DNA of 64,000 nucleotides from Dryocola clanedunensis_A (GTDB taxonomy: Bacteria; Pseudomonadota; Gammaproteobacteria; Enterobacterales; Enterobacteriaceae). A program made the translations under genes and the position numbers. The notes below the pieces were generated by a model, which was given only the letters and a program-made list of their open reading frames with translations, had not been told where the DNA came from and made no database searches. Where the stretch lies: the NCBI GenBank assembly GCA_038405435.1, contig JBBYHZ010000001.1, one strand, 5' to 3'. Positions 55,801-63,927 of the stretch are shown piece by piece. Every line of letters starts with the position of its first letter. Position 1 is the first letter of the stretch.

Positions 55801-56506
55801 GCAGGGAGTTATAGAAAGCTTCGGTCGTCTGCCCGGAAAGGGTGCGACCAGACGCATCGGTAATCGTGCCGGAAATCATGATTGGCAGATCGACGCCCAG
55901 CGCTTCAAATTCAGCTTTTACGGCAAAGATTGCCGCTTTGGCGTTCAGAGTATCAAACACCGTTTCGATCATAATAAGGTCAACGCCACCTTCCACCAGC
56001 GCGCGGGTGGATTCGCGATAGGCGTCCACCAGCAGGTCGAAGGTGACGTTACGGAATGCGGGATCGTTAACGTCCGGGGAAATAGAAGCCGTGCGGTTCG
56101 TCGGGCCTAACACCCCGGCAACGTAGCGCGGTTTTTCAGGCTGACGGGCCGTCCACTCATCGGCACAGGCGCGGGCCAGCTTCGCGGCTTCATAGTTGAT
56201 TTCCGCCGACAGGGATTCCATCTGGTAATCCGCCATCGCGATGGTCGTGGAGTTGAAGGTGTTGGTTTCGACGATGTCGGCACCCGCTTCAAAGTAGGCA
56301 TAGTGGATCGCGGCGATAATTTCCGGTTTGCTCAGCACCAGAAGGTCATTGTTGCCCTTCAGGTCGGACGGCCAGTCCGCAAAGCGTTCACCACGGAAAT
56401 CGCTCTCTTCAAGACGGTAGCTCTGGATCATCGTGCCCATGCCACCATCCAGTACCAGAATGCGTTCTTGCAACTGCTTGTGCAGTTTTTCTACTTTGTT
56501 GCTCAA
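52823..56506 (-). CDS. metH: Cobalamin-dependent methionine synthase MetH
   Basis: Transfers a methyl group from methyltetrahydrofolate via methylcobalamin to homocysteine. 1227 residues (E. coli 1227). Four modules in order: homocysteine domain at about 1-325 with zinc Cys in GLNCALGP and GGCCGTTPEH; folate domain at about 355-615; cap and B12 domain at about 650-895 with cobalamin His in VKGDVHDIGKN; and AdoMet activation domain with RPAPGYPACPEHTEK. Start is TTG 56506 with GGGAGCC upstream; a rare initiator for so large a gene (E. coli uses GTG). A MetR-like site is upstream. Confidence 0.96.
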   Translation of the reverse strand: MSNKVEKLHKQLQERILVLDGGMGTMIQSYRLEESDFRGERFADWPSDLKGNNDLLVLSKPEIIAAIHYAYFEAGADIVETNTFNSTTIAMADYQMESLSAEINYEAAKLARACADEWTARQPEKPRYVAGVLGPTNRTASISPDVNDPAFRNVTFDLLVDAYRESTRALVEGGVDLIMIETVFDTLNAKAAIFAVKAEFEALGVDLPIMISGTITDASGRTLSGQTTEAFYNSLRHADALTFGLNCALGPDELRQYVAELSRIAECYVTAHPNAGLPNAFGEYDLDANTMAEQIGEWAQAGFLNIVGGCCGTTPEHIAAMSRAVEGVAPRRLPELPVACRLAGLEPLNIGADSLFVNVGERTNVTGSAKFKRLIKEEKYNEALEVALQQVESGAQIIDINMDEGMLDAEAAMVRFLNLIAGEPDIARVPIMIDSSKWDVIEKGLKCIQGKGIVNSISMKEGVEQFIHHAKLVRRYGAAMVVMAFDEEGQADTRARKIEICRRAYKILTEEVGFPPEDIIFDPNIFAVATGIEEHNNYAQDFIGACEDIKRELPHAMISGGVSNVSFSFRGNDPVREAIHAVFLYYAIRNGMDMGIVNAGQLAIYDDLSQELRDAVEDVILNRRDDSTERLLDLAEKYRGTKSDDTASAQQAEWRSWDVEKRLSYSLVKGITEFIELDTEEARQQAARPIEVIEGPLMAGMNVVGDLFGEGKMFLPQVVKSARVMKQAVAYLEPYIEASKEKGSTNGKIVLATVKGDVHDIGKNIVGVVLQCNNYEIIDLGVMVPGEKILKTAREVGADIIGLSGLITPSLDEMVNVAKEMERQGFTLPLLIGGATTSKAHTAVKIEQNYSGPTVYVQNASRTVGVVSALLSSTQHDDFVARTRKEYETVRTQHARKKPRTPPVTLAAARENDLAFDWSSYTPPVAHRLGVQEVTASIETLRNYIDWTPFFMTWSLAGKYPRILEDEVVGEEAQRLFKDANEMLDKLHAEKALNPRGVVGLFPANRVVDDIEIYRDETRTRVLTVAHHLRQQTEKVGFANYCLADFVAPKSSGKADYIGAFAVTGGMEEDALADAYEAQHDDYNKIMLKALADRLAEAFAEYLHERVRKVYWGYAPTENLSNEELIRENYQGIRPAPGYPACPEHTEKATIWELLDVENVIGMKLTESYAMWPGASVSGWYFSHPDSKYYAVAQIQRDQVEDYARRKGMSVTDVERWLAPNLGYDAD

Positions 56507-56619
56507 CTCAGGCTCCCGGGGACTTAACGGATCGTTGCGGTGCGAAATAGTTCATAACCGGCGAAAAGGCCAGCAGACCATACTGGCATAAGTTACCGGA
56601 GGGTAAAAGATATCAAACA

Positions 56620-56632
56620 TGAGACATGTTCA
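56620..56632 (-). promoter_or_regulatory. MetR binding site upstream of metH
   Basis: On the minus strand TGAACATGTCTCA, 12 of 13 positions of TGAANNTNNTTCA, and nearly the same as the E. coli metH operator as I remember it. Centred about 120 bp upstream of metH. Confidence 0.75.
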
Positions 56633-56682
56633 ACTGACTGCTCCGATGAGTGGCGCGCTGGTTGCATTATCGCCAAATAAAA

Positions 56683-56697
56683 CGAAAATGATTTCCA
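56683..56697. promoter_or_regulatory. IclR autoregulatory operator
   Basis: CGAAAATGATTTCCA fits the IclR palindrome TGGAAATNATTTCCA except in the first arm (2 changes). Lies 24 bp upstream of iclR. Confidence 0.7.
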
Positions 56698-56720
56698 CGA
56701 TATGAAAAAAGGAGTCTGCT

Positions 56721-57554
56721 ATGGTCGCTGCCGTTCCCGCCAAACGTGGTAAAAAGCCCCGCGCTGCCACCGCCGCTGCCCCGCAGCCAACCGGGCAGGT
56801 CCAGTCGTTAACCCGCGGTCTGAAGCTGCTGGAGTGGATTGCCGAATCCCACGGCAGCGTGGCGCTCACCGAGCTTGCCCAGCAGGCCGGACTGCCTAAC
56901 TCCACGACGCATCGCCTTCTTACTACCATGCAGCAGCTCGGCTTCGTGCGCCAGACCGGCGACCTGGGCCACTGGACGATTGGCGCCCATGCGTTTGTCG
57001 TCGGCAGCAGCTTCCTGCAAAGCCGCAACCTGCTGGCAATCGTCCACCCGATGCTGCGTAAACTGATGGAAGATTCCGGCGAAACGGTAAACCTGGCCGT
57101 GCTCGACCACAGCGACCACCAGGCCATTATTATCGATCAGGTGCAGTGCACCCAGCTGATGCGCATGTCGGCCCCTATCGGCGGGAAGTTACCGATGCAT
57201 GCCTCAGGCGCGGGGAAGGTATTTCTGGCGAACTTAAGTGATGATGAGGTGGGCACTCTGCTGCACCGTAAGGGGCTGCACAGCTACACTCCGGCGACGC
57301 TGACGTCACCTTTGCATCTTAAAGAAGATCTGGCCCAGACGCGTAAACGCGGCTATTCGTTCGATGATGAAGAGCACGCGCTGGGGCTGCGCTGCGTGGC
57401 GGCGTGTATTTTTGACGAGCACCATGAGGCGTTTGCCGCCATTTCCATTTCGGGGCCGATTTCACGCGTCACCGACGACCGCGTGACCGAGCTGGGCGCG
57501 CTGGTCATTAAAGCGGCGAAAGAGATCACTCAGGCTTACGGCGGCGGGCGCTAA
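56721..57554 (+). CDS. iclR: Acetate operon repressor IclR
   Basis: Represses aceBAK; glyoxylate and pyruvate modulate it. 277 residues (E. coli 274, the difference being the Ala-rich N-terminal segment). Winged-helix domain at about 30-95 with TELAQQAGLPNSTTHRLLTTMQQLGFV. Effector domain at about 110-275 with APIGGKLPMHASGAGKVFLA and KRGYSFDDEEHALGLRCVAACIFDE, whose Cys and Asp lie in the ligand pocket. GGAGTCTGCT precedes ATG 56721. Convergent with aceK; the two stop codons overlap by a few bases. Confidence 0.97.
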   Translation: MVAAVPAKRGKKPRAATAAAPQPTGQVQSLTRGLKLLEWIAESHGSVALTELAQQAGLPNSTTHRLLTTMQQLGFVRQTGDLGHWTIGAHAFVVGSSFLQSRNLLAIVHPMLRKLMEDSGETVNLAVLDHSDHQAIIIDQVQCTQLMRMSAPIGGKLPMHASGAGKVFLANLSDDEVGTLLHRKGLHSYTPATLTSPLHLKEDLAQTRKRGYSFDDEEHALGLRCVAACIFDEHHEAFAAISISGPISRVTDDRVTELGALVIKAAKEITQAYGGGR

Positions 57555-59293
57555 CCCGCCGCTTTTAAATCTGCGAAGCGCTGGCAAAAACGCTGGCGGC
57601 GGCGGTAGGCGTAGACATCCTCTACGTGCCCATTGCGGATGCGCTCCTGTAGTGCGCGCCAGTAGCTGGCCTGGAAAAGGTCACCGTGCATTTCATCAAA
57701 CAATGGACGGATGCGCGGGTCGGCGCAGAGATAGTGGCGAAACTCCTCGGGAAACACATCTCCCGGCGAGACGCTGTACCAGGGCTCGGCGGACAGCTCA
57801 TCCTCCGGGTAGCGCGGCGGCGGAATATCGCGGAAGTTCACTTCCGTCATGTAGCAAATCTCGTCGTAATCGTAGAACACCACCCGGCCATGGCGCGTCA
57901 CGCCAAAGTTTTTAAACAGCATATCGCCCGGGAAAATGTTCGCGGCGGCAAGCTGGCGGATGGCATTGCCGTACTCTTCCACCGCATCCCGCAGCTGCTG
58001 CCCTTCCACCCTCTCCAGCCACAGGTTCAGCGGCACCATCCGGCGTTCAATGTAGAGATGGCTGATGGCAATACGGTCGCCCAGATCGGTAAGTTTTTCG
58101 GGCGCTTCTTCCTGTAGCAGCGCCAGCAGCGGGGCGCTTATCTGGCGCTTATCCAGCACGAAGTTTTCAAACTCCTGGGTATCCGCCATGCGCCCGACGC
58201 GGTCATGCTCTTTGACCAGCTGATAGCAGGCCCGGACGCGCTCGGCGGTCACTTCTTTTTGTGGGGCGAACCTGTCTTTAATCACCTTAAACACCCGATC
58301 AAATCCCGGCAGCGTAAAGACCAGCATCACCATGCCGCGTATGCCAGGAGCCTCGATAAACTGTTCATCGGTGGCGGAGATATAGCTGAGGTATTCGCGG
58401 TAGCTTTCCGTTTTGCCGTGTTTCTGACAGCCAATCGCCATATACAGCTCGGCGGTGGTTTTGCCCGGCAGCAGCTCGCGCAGCCATTCAACCAGCGCTG
58501 CCGGCAGCGGGGCGTATACCATGAAATAGGAGCGGGCAAAGCCAAACACGATGCTCGCCTCGCTGGCGCTGGTCAGGCAGGTATCCACAGCCAGCCGTCC
58601 GTCGTCGGTGCGATGAATCGGCAACAGAAACGGCATTTTTCCCTCGGGCAGCGCCAGTTTGCCTACCAGCCAGGCCGCTTTGTTACGATAGAAAAGCTCG
58701 TTGGCCACTTCCAGCTGCGCATGGCGCAAAGCATCGGCACCAAAAGTTTCATTGAGGTGCGCGACGATATAGCCCGCGTCACGCGTCAGATCCTGCCAGG
58801 GCAGCCGCAGCGGTAAATCGTTGAGCATGTTCCTCAGCATCGGCTGCCACCCCAGCCCAGGGGTAAAGGATTTAGAGAGCGGTCGGGGAATGGTACGAAA
58901 GCGCCCTTCGGCCTGGGAGCTGAAAATAAAAAGCCGCTCGGGTGTCAGCGAGCGGTGGTCAAATAACCGGCAGTAGACGGAGTTAAAAAAACTCTCTGCA
59001 ATTTCGAAGCGAGGGTAATCCGGTAATAAACTGGTGTACTGCTCCTTCACGCGCAGCAGAAAATCCGCATCCGTGTTTTCACTCCCGGTGATACACCGCA
59101 GCTGCTCAACAACCAGCCCGACGTGGTGGTCGTAAAGATGGATACGGCTTTTCATCGCCAGCTGCACGGCGTGCCAGTCAGCCTGTTCGAAGCGCTGCTG
59201 GGCACCGGCGGTGATCTCCAGAAAACGGCCATACTGCGCGTCAAAGCCCTGCAGGATGGTATGGGCAATTAACAGCTCTCTCCGGCGTACCAT
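57551..59293 (-). CDS. aceK: Isocitrate dehydrogenase kinase/phosphatase AceK
   Basis: Bifunctional enzyme that switches isocitrate dehydrogenase off or on and so directs carbon into the glyoxylate bypass. 580 residues (E. coli 578). N-terminal regulatory domain at about 1-315. Kinase-like domain with ATP loop APGIRGMVMLVFTLPGF near 315, Lys in KVIKDRFAPQKE, and the catalytic segment NIFPGDMLFKNFGVTRHGRVVFYDYDEICYMTEVNF. Last gene of aceBAK, 105 bp after aceA with a REP between. Expression is therefore lower than aceA, as known in E. coli. Confidence 0.97.
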   Translation of the reverse strand: MVRRRELLIAHTILQGFDAQYGRFLEITAGAQQRFEQADWHAVQLAMKSRIHLYDHHVGLVVEQLRCITGSENTDADFLLRVKEQYTSLLPDYPRFEIAESFFNSVYCRLFDHRSLTPERLFIFSSQAEGRFRTIPRPLSKSFTPGLGWQPMLRNMLNDLPLRLPWQDLTRDAGYIVAHLNETFGADALRHAQLEVANELFYRNKAAWLVGKLALPEGKMPFLLPIHRTDDGRLAVDTCLTSASEASIVFGFARSYFMVYAPLPAALVEWLRELLPGKTTAELYMAIGCQKHGKTESYREYLSYISATDEQFIEAPGIRGMVMLVFTLPGFDRVFKVIKDRFAPQKEVTAERVRACYQLVKEHDRVGRMADTQEFENFVLDKRQISAPLLALLQEEAPEKLTDLGDRIAISHLYIERRMVPLNLWLERVEGQQLRDAVEEYGNAIRQLAAANIFPGDMLFKNFGVTRHGRVVFYDYDEICYMTEVNFRDIPPPRYPEDELSAEPWYSVSPGDVFPEEFRHYLCADPRIRPLFDEMHGDLFQASYWRALQERIRNGHVEDVYAYRRRQRFCQRFADLKAAG

Positions 59294-59350
59294 TCTTAGC
59301 CCCTTTCACTTGTAAGGCAGAAAAGCGCAGCGTTTCCACCTTCTCAAAAG

Positions 59351-59381
59351 TGGCGGATGACGCGCTGCTTATCCGCCCTAC
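59351..59381. repeat. REP element between aceA and aceK
   Basis: TGGCGGATGACGCGCTGCTT then ATCCGCCCTAC. REPs at this site are known to separate aceA and aceK expression in E. coli. Confidence 0.88.
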
Positions 59382-59398
59382 GCTTTCCTGCGAGTTGC

Positions 59399-60709
59399 TT
59401 AGAACTGCTCTTCTTCCGTCGAGCCGGTCAGCGCGGTCACGGAGGACGCGCCGCCCTGAATAATCGTCGTCACGCGGTCAAAGTAGCCGGTTCCCACTTC
59501 CTGCTGATGGGAGACGAACGTATAGCCTTCCGGCGCGGCGGCAAATTCCGGCTGCTGCACTTTTTCCACGTAGTGCTTCATGCCTTCGCCCTGCGCGTAG
59601 GAATGCGCAAGGTCAAACATGTTGAACCACATGCTGTGGATGCCCGCCAGCGTGATGAACTGGTATTTGTAGCCCATCGCCGACAGTTCCTCCTGGAAGG
59701 AAGCGATGGTTTTGTCATCAAGATTTTTCTTCCAGTTAAAGGACGGCGAGCAGTTGTAGGCCAGCAGCTTGCCCGGGAAGCGAGCGTGAATCGCCTCTGC
59801 AAAGCGGCGGGCCTGATCGAGATCCGGCTTCGACGTTTCACACCACACCAGATCCGCATACGGCGCGTAAGCCAGCCCGCGGCTGATTGCCTGCTCGATG
59901 CCAGCGCGTGTGCGGTAGAAACCTTCCTGCGTGCGCTCGCCGGTGACAAATTCACGGTCGTATTCGTCGCAGTCTGACGTGATGAGGTCAGCCGCATCGG
60001 CGTCGGTGCGGGCAATCAGCAGCGTTGGTACGCCCATCACGTCCGCTGCCAGGCGGGCAGCAACCAGCTTCTGAATCGCTTCCTGTGTCGGCACCAGCAC
60101 CTTACCGCCCATATGGCCACATTTCTTCACGGAAGCGAGCTGGTCTTCAAAGTGAACCGCCGCTGCCCCCGCCTGAATCATGGATTTCATTAGCTCAAAA
60201 GCATTCAGTACCCCGCCAAAACCCGCTTCCGCATCGGCAACGATCGGCAGGAAATAATCCACGTAACGCGGATCGCCCGGCTCAATATTCGATGCCCACT
60301 GGATCTGATCCGCACGACGAAAAGTATTGTTGATCCGATCCACTACGGCAGGGACGGAGTTCGCCGGGTAGAGCGACTGATCCGGATACATGCTCGACGC
60401 CAGGTTCGCGTCTGCCGCGACCTGCCAGCCGGAAAGATAGATTGCCTCAATGCCCGCTTTCGCCTGCTGCAGTGCCTGCCCACCGGTCAGCGCACCGAGA
60501 CTGTTGATATAGCCTTTTTTGGACTCGCCGTGCAGCAGACGCCACATCCTCGCCGCGCCGTTCTGCGCCAGCGTACATTCCGGGTTCACCGAACCGCGTA
60601 GCTTCACAACCTCTTCCGCAGTGTACGGACGCTTGATGCCATTCCAGCGCGGTTGGGTCCAGTCCTGCTGAAGCCGTTCGATTTGTTGGGTACGAGAGAT
60701 TTTAGTCAT
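59399..60709 (-). CDS. aceA: Isocitrate lyase AceA
   Basis: Splits isocitrate to glyoxylate and succinate. TIM-barrel of the PEP mutase/ICL family, 436 residues (E. coli 434). Catalytic loop ASVKKCGHMGGKVLVPT with the KKCGH Cys; metal site in LIARTDADAADL and NAFELMKSMIQAGAAAVHFEDQ; NCSPSFNWKKNLDD substrate segment. ATG 60709 after AAAGGAGCATCTGCC. Second gene of aceBAK, 28 bp past aceB. Confidence 0.98.
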   Translation of the reverse strand: MTKISRTQQIERLQQDWTQPRWNGIKRPYTAEEVVKLRGSVNPECTLAQNGAARMWRLLHGESKKGYINSLGALTGGQALQQAKAGIEAIYLSGWQVAADANLASSMYPDQSLYPANSVPAVVDRINNTFRRADQIQWASNIEPGDPRYVDYFLPIVADAEAGFGGVLNAFELMKSMIQAGAAAVHFEDQLASVKKCGHMGGKVLVPTQEAIQKLVAARLAADVMGVPTLLIARTDADAADLITSDCDEYDREFVTGERTQEGFYRTRAGIEQAISRGLAYAPYADLVWCETSKPDLDQARRFAEAIHARFPGKLLAYNCSPSFNWKKNLDDKTIASFQEELSAMGYKYQFITLAGIHSMWFNMFDLAHSYAQGEGMKHYVEKVQQPEFAAAPEGYTFVSHQQEVGTGYFDRVTTIIQGGASSVTALTGSTEEEQF

Positions 60710-60737
60710 GGCAGATGCTCCTTTTTATAAGTTGGGT

Positions 60738-62336
60738 TCAGGCAAGCAGGCGGTAGCCCGGCAGCGTCAGGAAGTCGATTAGCGTGTCGGAGGTGGTGAT
60801 TTGCTCCATCAGACGCGCCGCTTCGTCAAAGCGCCCCTGGCTGAAACGACGGTCGCCCAGCTCCTCCTGAATGACGAGCATCTCCTCCGCGAGCATCTGG
60901 CGGAACAGCGCTTTGGTTATCGTCTGGCCGCTGCTGAGGGTTTTCTCGTGGTGGATCCACTGCCAGATAGAAGTACGTGAAATTTCTGCGGTTGCCGCGT
61001 CTTCCATCAGCCCGTAAATCGGCACGCAGCCATTGCCGGAAATCCATGCCTCGATGTACTGAACGGCTACGCGAATGTTGGCCCGCATGCCATCTTCTGT
61101 GCGCTCGCCCGGGCACGGCTCCAGAAGCTGAGCAGCGGTAACAGGGGCATCTTCATTACGCGTCACATCGAGCTGGTTTTGCTTGTCGCCCAGGGCGTTA
61201 CTGAACACGTCCATGACGGCATCGGCCAGGCCTGGATGGGCAATCCAGGTGCCATCATGCCCGTTGGAGGCTTCCATCTGCTTGTCTGCTTTGACTTTAT
61301 TGAGCACCCAGTTATTACGCTCGCTGTCTTTGCTGGGGATGAACGCCGCCATGCCGCCCATCGCAAACGCGCCGCGACGGTGGCAGGTTTTGATCAGCAG
61401 GCGCGAATAGGCGTTCAGGAAAGGTTTATCCATGGTGACCGACTGGCGATCCGGCAGCACGCGATCCGGGTGATTCTTCAGCGTCTTGATATAGCTGAAG
61501 ATATAGTCCCAGCGGCCGCAGTTCAGGCCAACGATGTGATCGCGCAGCGCGTGAAGGATTTCGTCCATCTGGAACACGGCTGGCAGCGTTTCTATCAGCA
61601 GCGTTGCTTTGATGGTGCCGCGCGGCAGGGAGAAATGATCTTCGGTGAAGGTGAATACTTCACTCCACCATGCCGCTTCCTGCCATGACTGAGTTTTCGG
61701 CAGATAGAAGTACGGGCCGCTGCCTTTCGCCAGCAGCGCATCCACGTTGTGGAAGAAGTAGAGGGCAAAATCAAACAGGCTGCCGGGAACTGGCTCATCG
61801 CGCCAGGTGACATGCTTTTCAGGCAGGTGCAGGCCACGCACGCGGCAGATCAGAACGGCCGGGTCCGGTTTGAGCTGATAGATCTTGCCGGCTTCGTTGG
61901 TCCAGCTGATAGTCCCGTTGATGGCGTCGCGCAGGTTGATCTGCCCGTCGATCACCTTGCTCCAGCTCGGCGCCAGCGAATCCTCAAAGTCGGCCATAAA
62001 GACTTTCACGTTGGCATTCAGCGCGTTGATCACCATCTTGCGTTCAACCGGGCCGGTTATCTCCACGCGGCGATCCTGCAGGTCCGCCGGAATACCGCGA
62101 ATCATCCAGTCAGATTTACGAATGGAACTCGTTTCCGAAATAAAATCTGGAAGCTCACCTGCATCAATTGCCGCCTGCTGCGCGACGCGCGCTGCCAGCA
62201 GCTTATTGCGCTGCGGCGTAAAGCGGGTAACCAGCTCGCTGAGGAACTCGACCGCATCCGGCGTCAGGATCTGCTGCTCTTGTTCTCCGAAAGGCTGGCT
62301 AAAGGCCAGCTCCGCGCTAACTGTCTGTTGTGTCAT
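60738..62336 (-). CDS. aceB: Malate synthase A, AceB
   Basis: Condenses glyoxylate and acetyl-CoA to malate in the glyoxylate bypass. 532 residues (E. coli 533). TIM-barrel with KVFMADFEDSLAPSW (general acid/metal region), the signature GLNCGRWDYIFSYIK, and KATLLIETLPAVFQMDEIL with the metal-binding Glu. C-terminal plug at about 430-530 with the catalytic Asp in GLMEDAATAEISRTSIWQWIHH. First gene of aceBAK. ATG 62336 after AGGGGAAGAACGT. Confidence 0.97.
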   Translation of the reverse strand: MTQQTVSAELAFSQPFGEQEQQILTPDAVEFLSELVTRFTPQRNKLLAARVAQQAAIDAGELPDFISETSSIRKSDWMIRGIPADLQDRRVEITGPVERKMVINALNANVKVFMADFEDSLAPSWSKVIDGQINLRDAINGTISWTNEAGKIYQLKPDPAVLICRVRGLHLPEKHVTWRDEPVPGSLFDFALYFFHNVDALLAKGSGPYFYLPKTQSWQEAAWWSEVFTFTEDHFSLPRGTIKATLLIETLPAVFQMDEILHALRDHIVGLNCGRWDYIFSYIKTLKNHPDRVLPDRQSVTMDKPFLNAYSRLLIKTCHRRGAFAMGGMAAFIPSKDSERNNWVLNKVKADKQMEASNGHDGTWIAHPGLADAVMDVFSNALGDKQNQLDVTRNEDAPVTAAQLLEPCPGERTEDGMRANIRVAVQYIEAWISGNGCVPIYGLMEDAATAEISRTSIWQWIHHEKTLSSGQTITKALFRQMLAEEMLVIQEELGDRRFSQGRFDEAARLMEQITTSDTLIDFLTLPGYRLLA

Positions 62337-62401
62337 ACGTTCTTCCCCTCATATCATCCCGTCGAAAAGCCAGTTCTATCTGGTAAGGCCAGTGTGTGGT
62401 T

Positions 62402-62475
62402 TTCGCTCAACAGAATTAAGACTACTTGAGGATTTATTAAAATCAAAAACAATTTCCATTTTTGATTTGAAAATC
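62402..62475 (-). promoter_or_regulatory. aceBAK control region with an inverted repeat (IclR region)
   Basis: AAATCAAAAA (62440-62449) and TTTTTGATTT (62459-62468) form a perfect 10-bp inverted repeat around CAATTTCCA. The minus-strand TGGAAATTGTTTTTGATTTT is nearly the E. coli IclR protected site. IclR repression here is expected. Confidence 0.75.
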
Positions 62476-62537
62476 GTTTATCACATTGAAAAATAGGAGA
62501 TTAAAATTTATTCAGATGGGGAATCGATTTTTAGACA

Positions 62538-62564
62538 TGAAAAAAGGCACCCTGAGGTGCCTTC
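62538..62564 (-). terminator. metA terminator
   Basis: AAGGCACC/GGTGCCTT stem, followed on the minus strand by TTTTTTC. A strong Rho-independent terminator 30 bp past metA. Confidence 0.92.
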
Positions 62565-62593
62565 ATGCCGCTGACGGTGGGGCGCTGAAACGC

Positions 62594-63523
62594 TTAATCG
62601 AGCGTAGGATTCATGTGGCGAAGATCGAACGGGGTGATCTGGTAAACGTAGTAGTTGAGCCAGTTGGTGAACAGCAGGTTGCCGTGGCTGCGCCATGTCG
62701 CGCGTGGTTTTTTCTGCGGATCGTTATCCGGGAAATAGTTGTACGGCACGTCCGGGTTCAGACCTGCTTCCACGTCGCGGAAATACTCGCCGGAAAGCGT
62801 ATGCGCGTCATACTCCGGGTGGCCGGTCACAAAGGCAATACGCTTATCTTTGCTGCCAAAGAGGTAAGCATCCCCTTCCTCCGACTCGGCAAGGATCTCC
62901 AGATCGGTATAGTCACGAATCAAAGACGCCGGGAAGTCAGCATAGCGAGAATGCGGGGCAAGGAATGAATCGTCAAAGCCGCGCGTCAGCAGCGCATGGG
63001 GATAAGTGAGATGGTGTTCATACACGCCGGACAGCTTCTCTTTACGGGTTTGTTTAGGGATACCGTAAAGGATATTCAGTGCAGCCTGGACGGCCCAGCA
63101 AACAAACAGCGTGGAGGTAACGTGATCTTTTGCCCAGTGCAGCACCTGCTCTATCTGCGGCCAGTAGGCAACATCGTTGAATTCCACCAGGCCCAGCGGC
63201 GCGCCGGTGACGATCAGTCCATCAAAATTTTCATCCTGAATATCTTCGAAATTACAGTAGAAATTGTTGAGGTGCTCCGCCGGGGTATTGCGGGACTCAC
63301 GAGAATCGATACGCAGCAGCTGAACGTCAACCTGAAGAGGAGAGTTTGAAAGCAGACGCAAAAACTGATTTTCCGTCTCGATCTTTTTCGGCATCAGATT
63401 AAGGATAAGTACTTTAAGCGGGCGAATCTCCTGATTGCTCGCGCGTGAGGTAGTCATGACAAAGACGTTCTCTTCACGCAGGAAATTGACGGCCGGTAAC
63501 TCATCCAGTACCCGAATTGGCAT
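62594..63523 (-). CDS. metA: Homoserine O-succinyltransferase MetA
   Basis: First committed step of methionine synthesis: succinyl-CoA plus homoserine gives O-succinylhomoserine. 309 residues, the exact E. coli length. Glutamine-amidotransferase-like fold with catalytic Cys142 (FVCWAVQAALN), His235 and Glu237 in VTGHPEYD. MPIRVLDELPAVNFLREENVF confirms ATG 63523; the five-residue extension to 63538 is not conserved. Heat-labile in E. coli. Met boxes upstream indicate MetJ repression. Confidence 0.98.
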   Translation of the reverse strand: MPIRVLDELPAVNFLREENVFVMTTSRASNQEIRPLKVLILNLMPKKIETENQFLRLLSNSPLQVDVQLLRIDSRESRNTPAEHLNNFYCNFEDIQDENFDGLIVTGAPLGLVEFNDVAYWPQIEQVLHWAKDHVTSTLFVCWAVQAALNILYGIPKQTRKEKLSGVYEHHLTYPHALLTRGFDDSFLAPHSRYADFPASLIRDYTDLEILAESEEGDAYLFGSKDKRIAFVTGHPEYDAHTLSGEYFRDVEAGLNPDVPYNYFPDNDPQKKPRATWRSHGNLLFTNWLNYYVYQITPFDLRHMNPTLD

Positions 63524-63549
63524 AACCTCTATCCTCACAGCATACGTTT

Positions 63550-63573
63550 AAACGTTTAGACATCCAGATAGCT
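63550..63573. promoter_or_regulatory. MetJ operator: three tandem met boxes upstream of metA
   Basis: AAACGTTT, AGACATCC and AGATAGCT follow one another without gap, 27 bp upstream of metA; consensus AGACGTCT. The middle box fits best. MetJ with AdoMet should repress metA. Confidence 0.75.
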
Positions 63574-63734
63574 GAAGATAACGCGACCCTTGTCAAATGT
63601 CGAGTCTTCATAAGATAGTTGAAAATGTTTCACTTAACCGGGGGTGTTGATGACAGTGGAATATAGGGGGAAATGGCGGTGATTATGGTGTTTTATACCA
63701 GGAGTGTCAGAGTTTTTTCCTAAACCGCAGACGA

Positions 63735-63762
63735 CAAAAAGGCCACTCTTTCGAGTGGCCTT
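63735..63762 (-). terminator. rrn terminator T2-like
   Basis: AAGGCCACTC/GAGTGGCCTT stem with a TTTC loop, then TTTTTGTCGTC on the minus strand. Corresponds to T2 of E. coli rrnB. Confidence 0.9.
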
Positions 63763-63770
63763 GATGCTTG

Positions 63771-63870
63771 TTTGGAGCCTGGCAGTTGATGAACTTCGTT
63801 CACCCTGCGGGCCGTTGCTTTGCAACGTTCAGGCTGCGCCTGTCCTACTCTCTGAGAGTAACGAACTGGC
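63771..63870 (-). other. Spacer between rrn T1 and T2 with a copy of the 5S 3' end
   Basis: Minus strand: GAGAGTAGGACAGGCGC, GAACGTTGCAAAGCAACGGC, CCGCAGGGTGAACG and AACTGCCAGGCTCCAAA. The order is that of the E. coli rrnB T1-T2 spacer. GAGAGTAGG and AACTGCCAGG duplicate the 5S rRNA tail, with about 55 bases between them. It looks like an old 5S remnant. Confidence 0.8.
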
Positions 63871-63879
63871 GGAATGCAG

Positions 63880-63915
63880 TAAAAGAAAAGGCCCCGTGCT
63901 TGCGCACAGGGCCTT
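63880..63915 (-). terminator. rrn terminator T1-like
   Basis: AAGGCCCCGTGC/GCACAGGGCCTT with one mismatch and a TTGC loop, followed on the minus strand by TTTTCTTTTAC. Just past the 5S rRNA. Confidence 0.92.
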
Positions 63916-63927
63916 GTCTTTTATTTG

